DNA of 64,000 nt from Limnephilus marmoratus. Its lineage: Eukaryota; Arthropoda; Insecta; Trichoptera; Limnephilidae. Position 1 is the stretch's first letter, and each line of letters starts with the position of its first letter. Below are positions 13,301 through 26,000 of the stretch, piece by piece. The position numbers and the translations under genes were made by a program. The notes below the pieces were generated by a model. The model saw nothing but the letters and a program-made list of their open reading frames with translations, was not told where the DNA came from and did not search any database. The stretch covers positions 2,356,001-2,420,000 of the forward strand of contig OU862920.1 of assembly GCA_917880885.1 (NCBI GenBank), read 5' to 3'.

Positions 13301-14727
13301 GAATACTTATATAAACAAATACTTTCTGTAAGGTAGGTTGACGTTGATTACCTGAGGAGGGTCGTGACTGTGGATTCCGCGGCCCTGGGCTTTCGCGATC
13401 TCTTCGAACTTCTGTAGGTTTGCAAAGTCTGGTGATTTGGTATCGCCTCGCAGGGACACCAAGCCCTCGCTGACTAAGGACTCTACAATGTTCTCGGACT
13501 GGGCCAAGGTGGGGCCGAGGAAGATGAATCCACTCTCCCGCGTGGCATTGGGAGCCTTATCTGCTGTGAAGAACACTTCTTTTCCAATCAATTTTTTTCT
13601 GAGGAACTCTCTGGCCTCCCACGCCCACGGCTCATCTTTGGTGGAGGGTTTTGAGCTGTAAATGAATATATATTTTAACGACACTATCAGTTGACGGTTG
13701 AACATAAATAGACGTTTGCATTCCAATGGGCCAGTCCAACACGGAGTAAGGTAAAACTCAGTCAGGTTCAATGATTAATAAATCATGATCAAACTACATG
13801 TAAGTACGCTTACGTGTCTAATCACACTAATAAACAGCGGTAGCTATCGTAGATGTTTCTAATATTAAGCACCACACAAGTGTAACATATGGAATGCCTT
13901 GTAGATAACTTAACAGAAAGATATGTTGTTCAGTGCATTAAATCACCTGAATACATGTAAAATCATTGAATCTGAACTATTAGATATCAATTTCAATACC
14001 TTGAATAAGTTCATGTCAAATAGTACCACCTTCTAGTATATGTCAAATATGAGTGAATAAGCTGAGAAAGACAAGAACCTGTCTAATTTCCAATTGTTGC
14101 ATTCCGAGTGCATAAAAGGGTGTAAGAAAACAAAAGGGGCGGCAAAAACCACAACACAACGGCAAAAGAAACGACAACAAAACGGGCGAAGAAACGAAAA
14201 CAATCGGCTTTTGAACTTACTCATTGGGGCGACGTTCTAGCTTGGGCGCCTTGACAAAGGCGAGGTTTAGTTGCCTCTCAGAAGGGGGTCCATCAAGTCT
14301 CGGCCTGCCCTGTATGGTAACAGAATCCCCCGATAGAACCTAAATAACGAAAAACGCAAGTGTAAATTTCCGCCATTGCTGTAGGCCTGAACTCGGGACA
14401 AAATATGGTACTTTTCGGGGAGGAAAAAAAAGCGAAAGCGGCACAATCCAAGCGAAAGCCTTAAGAATTAGGGAGATTCAAACAAAGATGACACCAAATT
14501 AAGAACTTTCACCCACGATTAATTCATAAAACCCATATGCTATTGCAATTTGTCAGTGATTGTGGGTGCCAACTCGGCAAATGGACGACATCATCTGGGA
14601 GTTACAAACTTTATATTATAACAACTAGTAAGAGTTTCATGACAGTAAAGCTCGGGCAACTCAAAAATAAATAACTAATTACCTGTTTAATGGTCCCTCT
14701 TTTGATGTTAGCCAACGAAGTATTCAT
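10311..14727 (-). CDS. SND1: Tudor-SN / staphylococcal nuclease domain-containing protein 1, complete
   Basis: Eight exons on the minus strand join in frame: 14727-14683, 14339-14221, 13655-13352, 13160-12990, 12826-12580, 12469-12253, 12160-11960 and 11703-10311, for 898 residues (family about 880-920). The start [15 protein letters not shown] has a favourable ACAATGA context. Four staphylococcal-nuclease-like modules fill roughly residues 16-650. The Tudor core is near residues 724-780, with aromatic-cage candidates W738, Y739, Y755 and Y758 (WYRAKIEK and LYVDYGNRE), followed by the split fifth SN module ending EFGAGR. Diagnostic strings are [13 protein letters not shown] [47 protein letters not shown] and [12 protein letters not shown]. 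The family binds RNA, including methylarginine-marked partners, and acts in transcription co-activation, splicing, stress granules and small-RNA silencing, mainly in cytoplasm. Exon 8 encodes half the protein without an intron. Exons are more GC-rich than their surroundings. Confidence 0.97.
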
Positions 14728-14960
14728 TGTAAGTTGATGAACCAAAGGCCACGCGATTCCGGAGTAAAGCAGTCGACGTTGTGAGAAGTGGTGTGTTGGC
14801 CGTTGTGGCTGCGCGCGCAACCAACTCGTCACAGGCACAGTGTAGTCTAATCCCGTTCACACGAGTACGCCTAAGTTCTCAAGCGGCAGACATTCTTTCC
14901 TAACCAACCTAACAAAGAGTCACGAGATTGGTTGCAATAGCAAGATGGCGGAGAGAGATT
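14728..14960 (-). promoter_or_regulatory. SND1 5' leader and probable divergent promoter
   Basis: Upstream of the SND1 ATG the DNA turns GC-rich. A CCAAT box lies on the minus strand (ATTGG at 14927-14931) and a YY1-type AAGATGGCGG on the plus strand at 14942-14951. YY1 sites of this form commonly sit just downstream of a start site. Since MAN1B1 runs the other way, this could drive both genes, but that is inference. Confidence 0.4.
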
Positions 14961-15294
14961 TATTTAACATGTGAACGAAATATTTCTCGGTAGTTTGATA
15001 GATGCAAAGACAATAATATTTACAAATAGAAATATATTTTTAAATATTAAAAGGCCGTTTTCCAACAATTCTTAAATAGAAATTTATTTTTTTTAAGAAC
15101 TTCAAAGCTAAACTATAAACAGATAGTTTTTAAAACTAGGTGCGACTTATCTTGTACAATATGCATGCATACATTAATTATACAATACAATAAATTTTAC
15201 ATATTCATTGACATCCCTGACAATGTGTTCTGAACATCTTGCACATATAAAATGCCCCGGAGATGGAAAATGACAATTATTGTCAATATGTTAT

Positions 15295-15600
15295 TAACGG
15301 GTGGTTCACATAAGAACGGGTCGTTTCCACGACTCGTTCTTGAGTTCAACCGCTCGGCTGTGGAACGATTTGTCAGCCTCTGTGTTTCCTCCCACCTACA
15401 CCATGGATCTCTTCAAGACCCATGTTCACTCCTTCTCCTCCTCAAAAAGACTCTCCACACAGCATCTTCAAAGATGACGTAGGCCCTTAGGGAAATTATT
15501 TTCCTCAAGGCCTCCTGTGTGGGTTAATGTGAAAAAATCAGAGTGTGTAATTCACACGCGGTAGAATTGAAACTAGAAAGTCGCTTTCTTTTCTTTTGCT
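15295..15600 (+). repeat. R1 dispersed repeat, copy e
   Basis: Carries the most legible upstream portion: one frame reads SRLWNDLSASVFPPTYTMDL, resembling the C-terminal end of CR1/jockey-class reverse transcriptases, immediately before the CTCTCCACACAGCATC and CTTAGGG/CTCAAGG blocks. Confidence 0.7.
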
Positions 15601-15634
15601 TGTTTTTTTTAAGTGGTTGGAAGATTGATTTCAC

Positions 15635-15835
15635 AAAATAAAAATGTTTTTTTTTGATTTCGTAGGATTCAAACCCCGTTCGCTTGTCTCTCTAGCCGCT
15701 GAGACTTGTCAGGCACCTTGCCCACTACGCTATGGAAGGCACGCGTCGAGGTGCGAATTCAGTATATTAGAACCGAGTATTTGTGTAGAACTGCGTTGCG
15801 ACGCATTTCCGTTTCACCCGCCTTTCAAGTCACTA
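15635..15835 (-). mobile_element. tRNA-derived SINE, family A
   Basis: On the minus strand TAGCGTAGTGGGCAAGG serves as an A box and GGTTTGAATCC as a B box, followed by an A-rich tail (T-rich on the plus strand near 15645). The leader TACTCGGTTCTAATAT- (plus-strand complement near 15755-15775) is shared with the copy at 24117-24300. No functional tRNA cloverleaf is visible. Confidence 0.65.
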
Positions 15836-15895
15836 ACGGCGCATAAGAAGTTTCTTTAAAAAAAAGTGATTAACATTTAGAATTTAGTCCTGTCA

Positions 15896-16070
15896 GTGGT
15901 TGCGTTGGCATCGCGTTTGGGTCCTATCTAATATATATATTCCTCGGCTGGCTAAGTCCCCCATCACGACACAAGCAACATTTTCCGCCTACTGTGGTGG
16001 TATTGGGAGCTTTTTATTTTGTCAAGTTATTCGTGACACGAGAATGTTTATCTTTCTTTTTTTAAATGCG
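15896..16070 (+). mobile_element. SINE family B, copy 1
   Basis: Shares GGCATCGCGTTTGGGTCC, then CCTCGGCTGGCTAAGTCC, CATCACGACACAAGCAAC and a TTTCTTT...A-rich end with copies at 37790 and 38104. In the other copies the segment GTTTGATTCCTCGG resembles a Pol III B box. This copy has an AT insertion replacing part of that region. Confidence 0.65.
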
Positions 16071-16249
16071 ATTGACGAAACTTTCATTAACCCGTCAATA
16101 TTTATGTCCCAGTTGCTTTGGGGGCAAAATAATAATATTTGGATGGTTTATATAGCGTCATTTTGGTGAAAAATCACCTCAAGGGCGCTGAACCAATTTA
16201 CAAAATTCTAAAGTTATCATATATACCTACTAGCTGTGTTTAATGGGAT

Positions 16250-17130
16250 AGCCAGACTGCGGCCAACTTCCAATTTCAAACGTTTGGAAGATTGTGTGAA
16301 GAGGTAGTTCGTGCGTTGGAAGTTCGAGTTGGAAGGTTGAAGTTCGAGTTGGCCCTGGATCGCCTCCGAGGCGATCGGCGATGGCTGGTTCGTGCGAGTT
16401 TTTATTTTTATTTTTATTAGGTTTGTCAACAGTGATTTACATCAAAGTTTTCACAGATACAATTACACTGAACATGGTTAATGCTATCACTTCTAATTAA
16501 AGACAAACACAACATTGATAATATAATACTTACATATACATTACATTCATTCACACAATACATTACAAAATAATAATTAACAAGTTTTACAAGGAACAAG
16601 TTTTTATTCAATGAATTTATAGGTTCATAAGTTTATAGAACAACGTAATAGGGAGCTTTAAAGCTTGTTAAGATTTGATTTGAAGTTGGCCAATGTTGAC
16701 ATTGTCAAATTAATCGAATGTTTTTTATAAGCCTCATTGTTGACAGTTGACCCATCACATCGGTCTGCGCAATATTATTACGGGAGAGTTGTATAAAAAT
16801 AGTTTGAAATTATTAATTTTTAGCTTTACGAATCGAAATCAATATTATAGAAACCGAAGCACCGCCTGCACGATTGTAGGCAACTAAATAAAATACGGCG
16901 TCGAATCAGCTGTTCGACGTCCGCCATTTTGGAGTTCGGAATTCGGAGTTGGAGGGTTGGCCGCAGCCACCACACTCGGTCAACCTTCCAACTCCGAACT
17001 ACGAGAAAGAAGTGAAAAACAGACTTCTCAGGTGGGGAGAGGAAAGAGACCAAAATTTCATAGGAAAGGAAGGAGGTTGAAGGAGTCCCAGGTTCGGAGT
17101 TGGAAGGTTGGATTTGGTGTGGAAGTACCA
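16250..17130. repeat. AGTTCGGAGTTGGAAGGTTG-type repeated words
   Basis: Words such as GTTGGAAGGTTG, GTTCGAGTTGG and GGCCGCAG/CTGCGGCC recur at 16255-16350 and, in both orientations, at 16920-17115. The two clusters bracket an AT-rich middle that looks unremarkable. This may be one element with repetitive inverted ends; boundaries are not resolved. Confidence 0.45.
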
Positions 17131-18150
17131 TATAATTTTTTTTATTTCTAAATTTTCTTATTTCTAAATCTTCTAATTTCCACGGTTATGACCGATGTTC
17201 CATTAATCTTGTCTATGACAATATGCCAATGTGACAATCTATGCTTTGAATCTTTTCTATGGGCTAAAATTTTCTGCATTTGTGTGGTTTTGTGTATCTT
17301 CAAGAAATATCAAATAATTATAGTTCAAAAAGTAACTAGAGTTATTTTGAAACATTTTTATTATGAGGCTTGGATGCACAAAGCCATGCTGATTTAATTT
17401 ATAAAATTGTTTTCTAATATGTACGGAGGCAACATCAAACCAGATGTATCATTGTTCTTGCCTGTCAATGACGATACTGCAACTCGAAGAAGTCTCTGGA
17501 GGGTACGTTATTATTACTTATGTAGCGGTGTGAAATAAATATTAAATTGCCTGCTATTTTAATTATTGTCTCGTTTAGCTTTGAAATCATCCATAACGTA
17601 CCAGAGGGGGGCGGGCCATGGCCATACAGGCACGGTTCGGTCTGGATCTAGGGTTATGCTTAGCTATGTAAAGCTCGGCGCTCGGCCTATTGTTTAGCTT
17701 CAGGGACTGAACTTATTCAAGCCAAGTTTTCTAGGAGCCGGGTTTGAAATAGCCTGTTCTTGTTATTGGTTGGCTTCAGGGACTGAACTTATTGATGCTC
17801 CACCCTTAAATTATTGTAAAATAAAACATTTATAAAACGAAATAACAAAAAAATACATTATTAAAAAAAGAAAAGGTACATTTGGTTCCATTGGAACTAT
17901 TCCAATGGTATACATAGTGCTTTTTCACTAATCCACAACCCAAAACACTAGGCAAGTGTCCAATTAGTGAAAGCGGCGAACTATGGTGTATATATGTATA
18001 TCCAAATAATTAATGATAATTTGGAGTTCACACTAAGGAAACTGTTCCCTTATGTTGGAGGGTTCAGGAGAAAGTTCTGAGATTTCTCTACCTGAGGTTC
18101 TGAGGCTGCTACCTGCGGTTCTATCCTATGACTTTCTTTTAGGTTACGCT
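17131..18150. other. AT-rich DNA with small repeats
   Basis: TTCAGGGACTGAACTTATT occurs twice about 75-95 bp apart near 17700-17795. A loose inverted pair around 17905-17998 (GGTATACATAGT against ACTATGGTGTATA) suggests a tiny foldback. No coding signal. Confidence 0.4.
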
Positions 18151-18154
18151 CGGA

Positions 18155-18884
18155 ATGAACCATATATGGGTCAGAAGGGACGTGGACATTGCCGCACATT
18201 TTTTCAGGCTGATTCGAGGATGGTTTAAAAACTCAGCTATCACGGAGAGCGTTCATTTCTATGTTCCCAATGGCTATCTACGCCACCGACAGCTTAGACC
18301 CTTCTATCTAACTAACTTGCCCATGGTCATGCCGGTCGGAAGTCCAATCTTGCTGTTGAACAGAATAAATTTGGATATCAATAAAATGCTTGGATTTGTT
18401 CTTCGTAATGTGAAATCATTTACTAGTGGAATCACAATACAGAAAACATATGAAGCACTTGTTCGCACCACCCTGGAATATGGCTCCATTATTTGGGCCT
18501 CTTCTGAACAAAACCACATCCTAGAAATAGAAAAAGTACAAAAGAGGTTTATGCGTTACCTGTACATGAAAGAATATGCATACTATCCATTCTTGAATCC
18601 ATACTTGTTCCTAACAGGAATGCTCGATTTCAACACCTTAGAAGCCCGCTGAAAAATATTAAGTTAATCTCTAGAATTATACTCAATCCGCACATGTTGA
18701 AAGAGGTTAATTTATATGTCCCCAACGAGTAGATTCTTGGGAGATCACATCCACCTTTTGATGCTCCGAAAGCGAGAACTTCTGCCTATCAGAATGCACC
18801 AATAAACAGAGCAACTCAACTGCTTAACAATTTTGAAGCAGAAGCAGAACTTGTTTATAATAAACTGTTTTTATACATTGAATA
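18155..18884 (+). mobile_element. Non-LTR retrotransposon fragment (RT C-terminus)
   Basis: From about 18340 the frame reads like the thumb and tail of a jockey-class reverse transcriptase: YEALVRTTLEYGSIIWASSE, then a KVQKRFMRYLY segment and, after stops, HPPFDAPKARTSAYQNAP and a terminal LFLYIE. The first 170 bp match the intronic repeat at 1808-2000. It is followed by AATAATAATATTATT and an A/T-rich tail. Two in-frame stops (near 18649 and 18730) show inactivity. Confidence 0.7.
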
Positions 18885-19234
18885 ATAATATTATTAAATA
18901 TATAAAATAAATTAAAAATTAAAATGGAGTTCTACAAAATAAACTTAATAACAATAAATAAATAAATTGACCATCGACATTTTCGATGTCACTTACAGAC
19001 AGTTCAGAAACCATATTTTGTCGCATTTCACAAAATAGTAAAACCCCTTTAAAAGGCAAGCTCTATTAATGCTGGTTAAGTTTATTGATATATCTACTGT
19101 TTACGTTTTACGTAATACTCTTATACAAATGTATTTAAAACAGCACTAAAATATACTATTCTATAATGTTTTTAAAACAATAAATAAATTGAATTGAAAA
19201 TATGTTGAAATTTAAAATATGTAATTATTTTGTA
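18885..19234. other. AT-rich non-coding DNA
   Basis: No feature recognised. Confidence 0.5.
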
Positions 19235-19680
19235 AAAAAATACAAGTGTGTAATTCACACGCGGTAAAAGTGAACCCAGAAAACCAAAGTCGACAAGAGT
19301 GGGGAGGCTACGAAGCACCACACAAAGAGGAGACCGATTATTCTATGTCATTCTCTCTCAGGCTAAATCCTATAAATGTACGTGTTTGTCTCTTTTTAGT
19401 GTCGCTTTTCGTTTCATTGAGTTTCAAATCTCAACGGTGCTAAAGAAGCTTTTACTTTAAAAATAGTTTTTATTGTGAAAACAAGTAAAAATAATAATTA
19501 TTCTACATCTCCGTTTCATCATTTGGGCAGCTACAATATGGTTACCTCCGCCCCAGAAACCATTTATTGGATAATCAACTCCCCTGCCATAGGTCACACC
19601 AAGAGGCAAGCTACGTTTGGTGACTTACCGGGGTGCATTAGTTTACACAATATTTTTCCATCACTCCTCTAAAAATAAAG
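19235..19680 (+). repeat. R1 dispersed repeat, copy f (two pieces)
   Basis: The downstream block (AATTCACACGCGGTAAAAG to about 19460) comes before an upstream-type block (CGCCCCAGAAACCATTTATT to about 19680). This is the reverse of the order in other copies, so two separate insertions or a tandem arrangement are present. Confidence 0.6.
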
Positions 19681-20095
19681 TTTGAATTCTTTTCATACTA
19701 CTATTAATAATAGAAATACATTAATATTTATTTCTTTATCCAGTTTTACAATTTTCCTTAAAGTGTGTTTTATTGAAATGATGTATTGAAATGATTCCAA
19801 ATCTCTAATCAAATTATTGTAGTGACACAGGATGTTAATGTTGTTATTAATTATTAATGCATAGAATGTGAGTTAATTACTACATTGATAATAAGTTGTT
19901 ATTATCGACACTCATTTTCTCCTGATAAATTAGTAATTAAATCTATGGTTGGTAACGACCTTATCAATGCATTAATGTTGACATTTCCTGTAAAATGGTT
20001 TATTGCAAAACATTACCAGTGGCAAGTTTATTAATAATATAATGGCATTAGTTTTCATTTCATCATTTTTAATGTTTTGCATTTAATTTTTTCAG
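19681..20095. other. AT-rich DNA upstream of the first recognised MAN1B1 exon
   Basis: Contains a pyrimidine-rich acceptor immediately before 20096, but no upstream coding exon I can recognise. Confidence 0.4.
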
Positions 20096-23000
20096 TGGTG
20101 GAACCAGTTGTCACGCTTGCAGCGAAGTATAATATACGTACTTCTTCTGATCACTGTTATTTACTTGGTGGTGTCAGAGAGATTTAACTATTCTCGCCAA
20201 TCCAGCTCTGAAGCTCGTGTCGAGGTATTTATCAGTTCTTACAAATTGAAATACAATTACTTTGAGTACACTAAACTATGTACATTATGTCAACTAGTTA
20301 CAGAACAATACAGGAGTGTGCGTTGGTCCCAGTTGCAGCGGACTTTCCCTTGTTAGGAGATAGCTGAAAAGTTTTTAACATGCGTGTTTTGCATAGTGCT
20401 TGCCTTTTCACGTCGCGAAATCTATTTAACTTTGATATATTAGCCGCAATTTCCAATTGTTATAATGTTTTAAAACGATTATTAGACGTTATCGACCAAA
20501 ACTTTCAATGCAGTCAGATAGTGTATAGTGTACAACTCCCTTCAGTGTCAAGTGTTATGATCGAAATTAATGGGATCGCTTCAGCCATAGAGATAAGCCA
20601 TATTTTGTTTTATGTTTGTTTATATGTGCTTGCGACCCAGAGATTTGTTATTTTAACATAATTATATTCACAATACGTGCGGTCTGGGACATCCAGGCGT
20701 CAGAGATGGGTTAACTATTTTTGGGCACTTACATTCAGAGAAACACAAAAATTGTTTATTAGAGAATTCGATTATTTTGAAGAACTCAAATTTTGAATGC
20801 ATTTAAGTATTTACGCAGCTCATAATGCGTACTTCTCACTGACGAGCAAAGGGACAAAGTTTTGAAAGAGGATCTTGTTAATTTAGGTTTTTCAATATTT
20901 ATTTTAATTGTTTATGTTTGGGTGGAATAAAATTAACTATTTTTTGCTATTTAGTTAACTTTTATTCAATGAACTCGTTTTTGAAAGAAATGATAAAAAA
21001 GTTACTTTTATTTAACTTTCCAAATTAAAAAAATCGATCCCCCCTCTGACGTGCACAAGAAAACCAAAGATTTTTTTCTTCTTTGTCAAAGGTCAACAGG
21101 TTTTTGGTTTTTAGGTTTTTGGTTTAGGTTTTTGGTTTTAGGTTGTAGGTTTTTACAGATTTTTGGTTTCAGTCAAAAATCTGAAAGAAGTTCTTTTCAA
21201 GTACACTTTTTATCATTAATTAATTCAGTCATTTATTACACTTCGGAGGAGTGTCATAAGATGACAGAATATGCAAGAAGAAACAAGAAGAACCAAGAAA
21301 AGCCAAAATAAGCGAAAAGAAGCAACTTGAAGGCAGAAGAACCAAGAATGGGCTAGTAGAAGCAAGAACATGAAAGCAGATACTAGGGTAGATTGAAAAA
21401 AAGCAAAAGTGACTTAAGAAAACCCAAGAAGAAGACAATTTTAGAAGATAAGAGACAAGTAGGATGCAGAGCCAAAAAGAGACGAGAAAATCCAAGAAGA
21501 GACAAGAACACCCAAGAAGAAGCAAGAAAAGACAAGAACATTCAAGCAGAGAAAATCAGAGACAAGACAAGCAGAGGGCAGAAGAGATAAGAAGAGACAA
21601 AAAGAGACGAGAAGAGACGAGAATTTCAAGAAGAAGCAAGAAGAGCCAATAAGAAACAATCCGAGAAGAGACGAGGAGATCCCTAAATAGACAAGAAGAT
21701 ACAAGAAGAGGCAAGGAATGCCAAGAAGAGTCAAGAAGAGCCAAGCAGAGCCAAAACAGTCAAGAAGATCCAAGAAGAGCCGAGAAGAGGCAAGAAGAAG
21801 GAAGATATTAAGATGGGGGAAAAAAAAGCATATGTATATGAGTATATATTTATAATGCTCAATCCATTCCTTTATTTCTGCCCATCCTAAATTCCAATAT
21901 TGGCTTATTAGGTTGCCATGTATACCGATCGATTAAACTCCAACCTCCTTTCCAACCTCAGAGCATGTGTTCCTAGTCCTAAAAAAATCAGTGCCCCCCT
22001 GGTGTACCGGTCTCACCGGGTCAGGAGTGCTCCTTCCTGGGGTGGTACAATTGTATCGTATCTTTTGTATATTCTATTATCTATAGAAACCATCGCAGGC
22101 ATGTGCACATCAAATCACCAAAGTTTCAAGAAAGGATGAAAGGTTTAGGAATGCATAAGGGACAAACAATAAAACATTCATTCACAAGACTATAACTGCC
22201 TTCATTCAAGCCTAGTAGACTTTCATAAATGACGATTTAAAATAGTTTTATCATCGCTCGTCTTTTATTATTAATAGTTAGTAAAATTGTCCTTCGTTTA
22301 AAAACATGTTATTTTACGTAAAGGAAGGAACAGTATCTGTGGCAAAATGCCTTTATAGGCAGCCTCCTTTGCTGTCTAGCAGTTGGCGAATGGTTTGCAA
22401 ACTCCCGCCCTTCCAGTGTCCACCTGACTGTCATATTATTTTTATGTTTGATTTGCAAATTTCCCCGCCAATAAAGTCTCTGAACCAATCATAACTAAGG
22501 TAGTAGGCCCTAATGTGTCTCAAATTACAGCCGAGTGCTCACCAAGGGCTAAACTGTAGCAAATTAGCATTTTACCATGGCATTGACAGGAAATGATATA
22601 AAATTAAATTGCCATTTAATAATCTATGTGTTTTCAGGAGATATCCAAAAATGGAATTGATGATTTGTTAAAAACAAACACACACTTAGAAAATTACAAA
22701 GAATTGTACCCAGATGATAATGTTGCGGGTGAAGAGAGCAACAAGATTCCTCGTGATACCAACTTAGCAGAAAATAATTTGCAACAGCAGCAGATTGACC
22801 AGCCTGACTCGCATGTCGGAATGCAGTTTAGTGGTAAGTGCGCAACATGTTGTTTTGAGTAATATGTTTCCCCTCCGGGGTAGGCAGAGAGGACGGATCG
22901 CCAAACAACTCATTCTTGGCACACACTCCTTGCCTCATTCATACATCGTCTCATACTTGCTCTTTGACATGGCCCGACTCAAGAATCTGATTCCCCGACT

Positions 23001-26000
23001 TCTTCTACCATTCACATTTGCGTCATATATACTTCTTACACTACTTTCTTCGTTCATTCACTCTACATGCCCAAACCATCTGAGAATTCCTTTCTTAATC
23101 TTACTCATTACGCTTACATCAGCCTTACATTCTTTGCAGATATCCACATTTCTCACACGATCATACACGGTTTTTCCATTCATACTCCTCAGGGATCTCA
23201 TTTCAACAGTTTACTTTCATTCTTCTTCTGCCAGTTCTATGCCTCACTACCATAAATCAGGGTAGGTACCAGGACTCCATTGTGGACTGCACCATATATT
23301 AATTATTGTGGATAACACCAAGATATTTAATTTCAGAAGAAGAGTTAATTACAGTACAAATAGAATTACGTTGCTTATATTAACTTTATGATCAGGTATT
23401 TCCTGTAAAGCAAATAACACATGTTAATATATTAATAATATTAAGAGTATATTAATATATTTTCATTTGCGAATTTGTTAATAAGTTCCTATGTTTGATC
23501 TTTTGTTAATAATACAGTATCATCAGCATAAGAGACACATCTTAAATCATATCTTGTAATGTTCCCTTTTTATGCACACCTTAATTAATGTTAATGTATG
23601 AATGGTTGCCGTTCAAGTTTTTTTATGACCACAATCTATGTATAGCTCCCGTGTTACGTAAAGTGGATTATTAAACATTAAAATTTGCCCTCTGATTGAT
23701 AACAGTCTAGTCGACATAAACATTTTATGCACCTACACTTAAATGTTATCTTTTATCTAAGATGCTCATTTTTCATGGATAAAAATAAGAAAAATCTTTT
23801 AAATATGTCAAAAAATATTCATTACAGTTTTATTAACACCTCAGGCCTCGGGTATGTTTTTTTCAGAAAGCCAGAAAATTTCCTATTTGTAATAAAATCC
23901 AAATAAACAGAATATTTCTGAATGTATCTGAAAACTAAAAACTGTTTTTGAAAGGTGTTTTTGAAACACAATTTTAAATGTTTTAATTGAAGTGAAAACT
24001 TCTTTACCACCATTGTGATTTGAAACTCGATGAAACGGAAACAAGCGACACTAAAAAGAGACAAACACATACATCTCTATGAGCTGAATGAGATAGTAAT
24101 AAAATAATTATTTATTTCACGGGTACTCGGTTCTAATATTATACAATTAATTCACAGTCCCATGCAAGTCTCCTTTGGTCTAGTGGTATAAAACGCCTGA
24201 CGAATCTTGGCGGCCAGATGTTCAGCGGACCAAGGATCGAATCCTACGAATACGGAAAAAAAAATTATTTTTGTTAATCCAAAATCCAATCTTCAAACCA
24301 TTCCAAAATGAAAAGGCAAAAAAAATACATAAATAAACTTAAAATTTGAAATATAAAAATTTTGAATGCTACATAACATAAAATGAGGGGAATACAATGC
24401 TTTCTATGAGACCAATGTGAGCTGTTATTCGTAACCTAGGAAGTTTGTCTTATTTTTAACCTTTCCCATGCCATCCTAAAAATACACTCGAAACGCCGTC
24501 TTGTAACACAGCGTTACTGTAAGGGATCTGAAAATTATTTCGAGCTTTTTATTTGAACTATGTAATGAAATTGAAGGCTTGGCCCGCCGAGGAATTGGTG
24601 AACCGCTGCGCTCGGACGGATTAAGGGCCGGCATTGAGGAATGAAAGAGTAACTTTTGACTAGTGTCTTGTGTCTTACCCCGCAGAGACTTGATCAACTC
24701 GCGAGCCGAGATTGACGTGAAACGATGGCGATGTAAGACGATGACATCTGACGTCATTTCTAGGTCTGAGATTAACTAGAGACAACAACGTCACAAGTGA
24801 AAAAGACTTTTAGTTTTAATTCGTGAATAAAGCGCTTCGGACAATTTCCGATAGCGACAGACTAGCTACGAGTACCTGGGACGCGGACAGGACGGGACGC
24901 ACGGGGACCTTAGGACAATCTCAGGACATTGACTACGACAAATGATTAATTCCTTGCGTGAAAGGGACGCTCGGACAATTCGGCTGAATCGCGGCCGCGT
25001 TTTGATCTACGGGTTTTTAGAACGGCGGCCGGCGATAGCGGGATACGAGTCGTTCACAATACCGTCGACAACTTCACGGTGCGCCGCCCATTGAATAATA
25101 TTTAAATACGGTATTTAATATATTTTAAAAATACCTATGAAACATAATATTTAAATCGTTTACGGAACACATTATTCATTGAAATAATTTAACAGTAAAA
25201 TAAATGGAAATTAAACATTTATGTTGCCGTTAAAAATCGTACGATACAAGGCCAAAGGTAAGGAATGAAGAATCAATTCCTTTTGAAATTGAGAATCAGA
25301 TCAAGTGTGTCACAAGATTGAATTTATTCATTTAATTCGGTCATTCAATTTTGCCCATGTCTAATCTATAGCATTTATAGAGAATGAGTTAGAATAATCG
25401 GTCTCCTCTTTGTGCGGTGCTTCGTAGCCTCCCCACTCTTGTCTACTTTAATTTTCTGAAGGTTTCAATTCTACCGGTGTGAACTGCACTGCACACATGT
25501 ATTTTTTGTAATATATGTAAAGGAAATATATACCATTTAAATTAGAATCCTGTAGTGTCAGTTAGAATGCAGTTATCAATTGTCACTTGTTTTGTTTTTG
25601 CTATTATTTGATTGTTAGAAGAAACCATTCAAAGAAAAGTTATATAAATAAACATAAATGTCGTTTCTTTGTTAAAAACTTTGCAACACAAGTGTTTTAT
25701 TTATAAATTAATAGAAAGGAATTAAACCTCTCAACTTATTAAATATATTTAATATTTCTCCGAAATTTATTTATTATAGGAATTATTAGAGGATAAAATT
25801 TACATTTATTAATGGAAATAGTTTACATTGCAAAGTAAAAATATTTATTTGAAGGAACATAACGACAAAAACGAATTAGGTAAATTCTTATTAAAATATT
25901 AATCTCATGCGTTTATCATAACAAAATGAAAGTAATAATATAAATGTAAAAGATATGGAACACTTCCTTTTTCCTATAAAAAGCCAAAAAAGTATTTTTT

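Noticed and set aside
21229..21773. Leu/Phe/Ser-rich antisense frames across the purine tract (also 52069-52556)
   Set aside because: Purine-only repeats rarely form stops on the complementary strand; the composition explains the frames.
24190..24260. Functional tRNA gene
   Set aside because: A and B boxes are present but stems do not pair well, and a leader, A-rich tail and second copy indicate a SINE.
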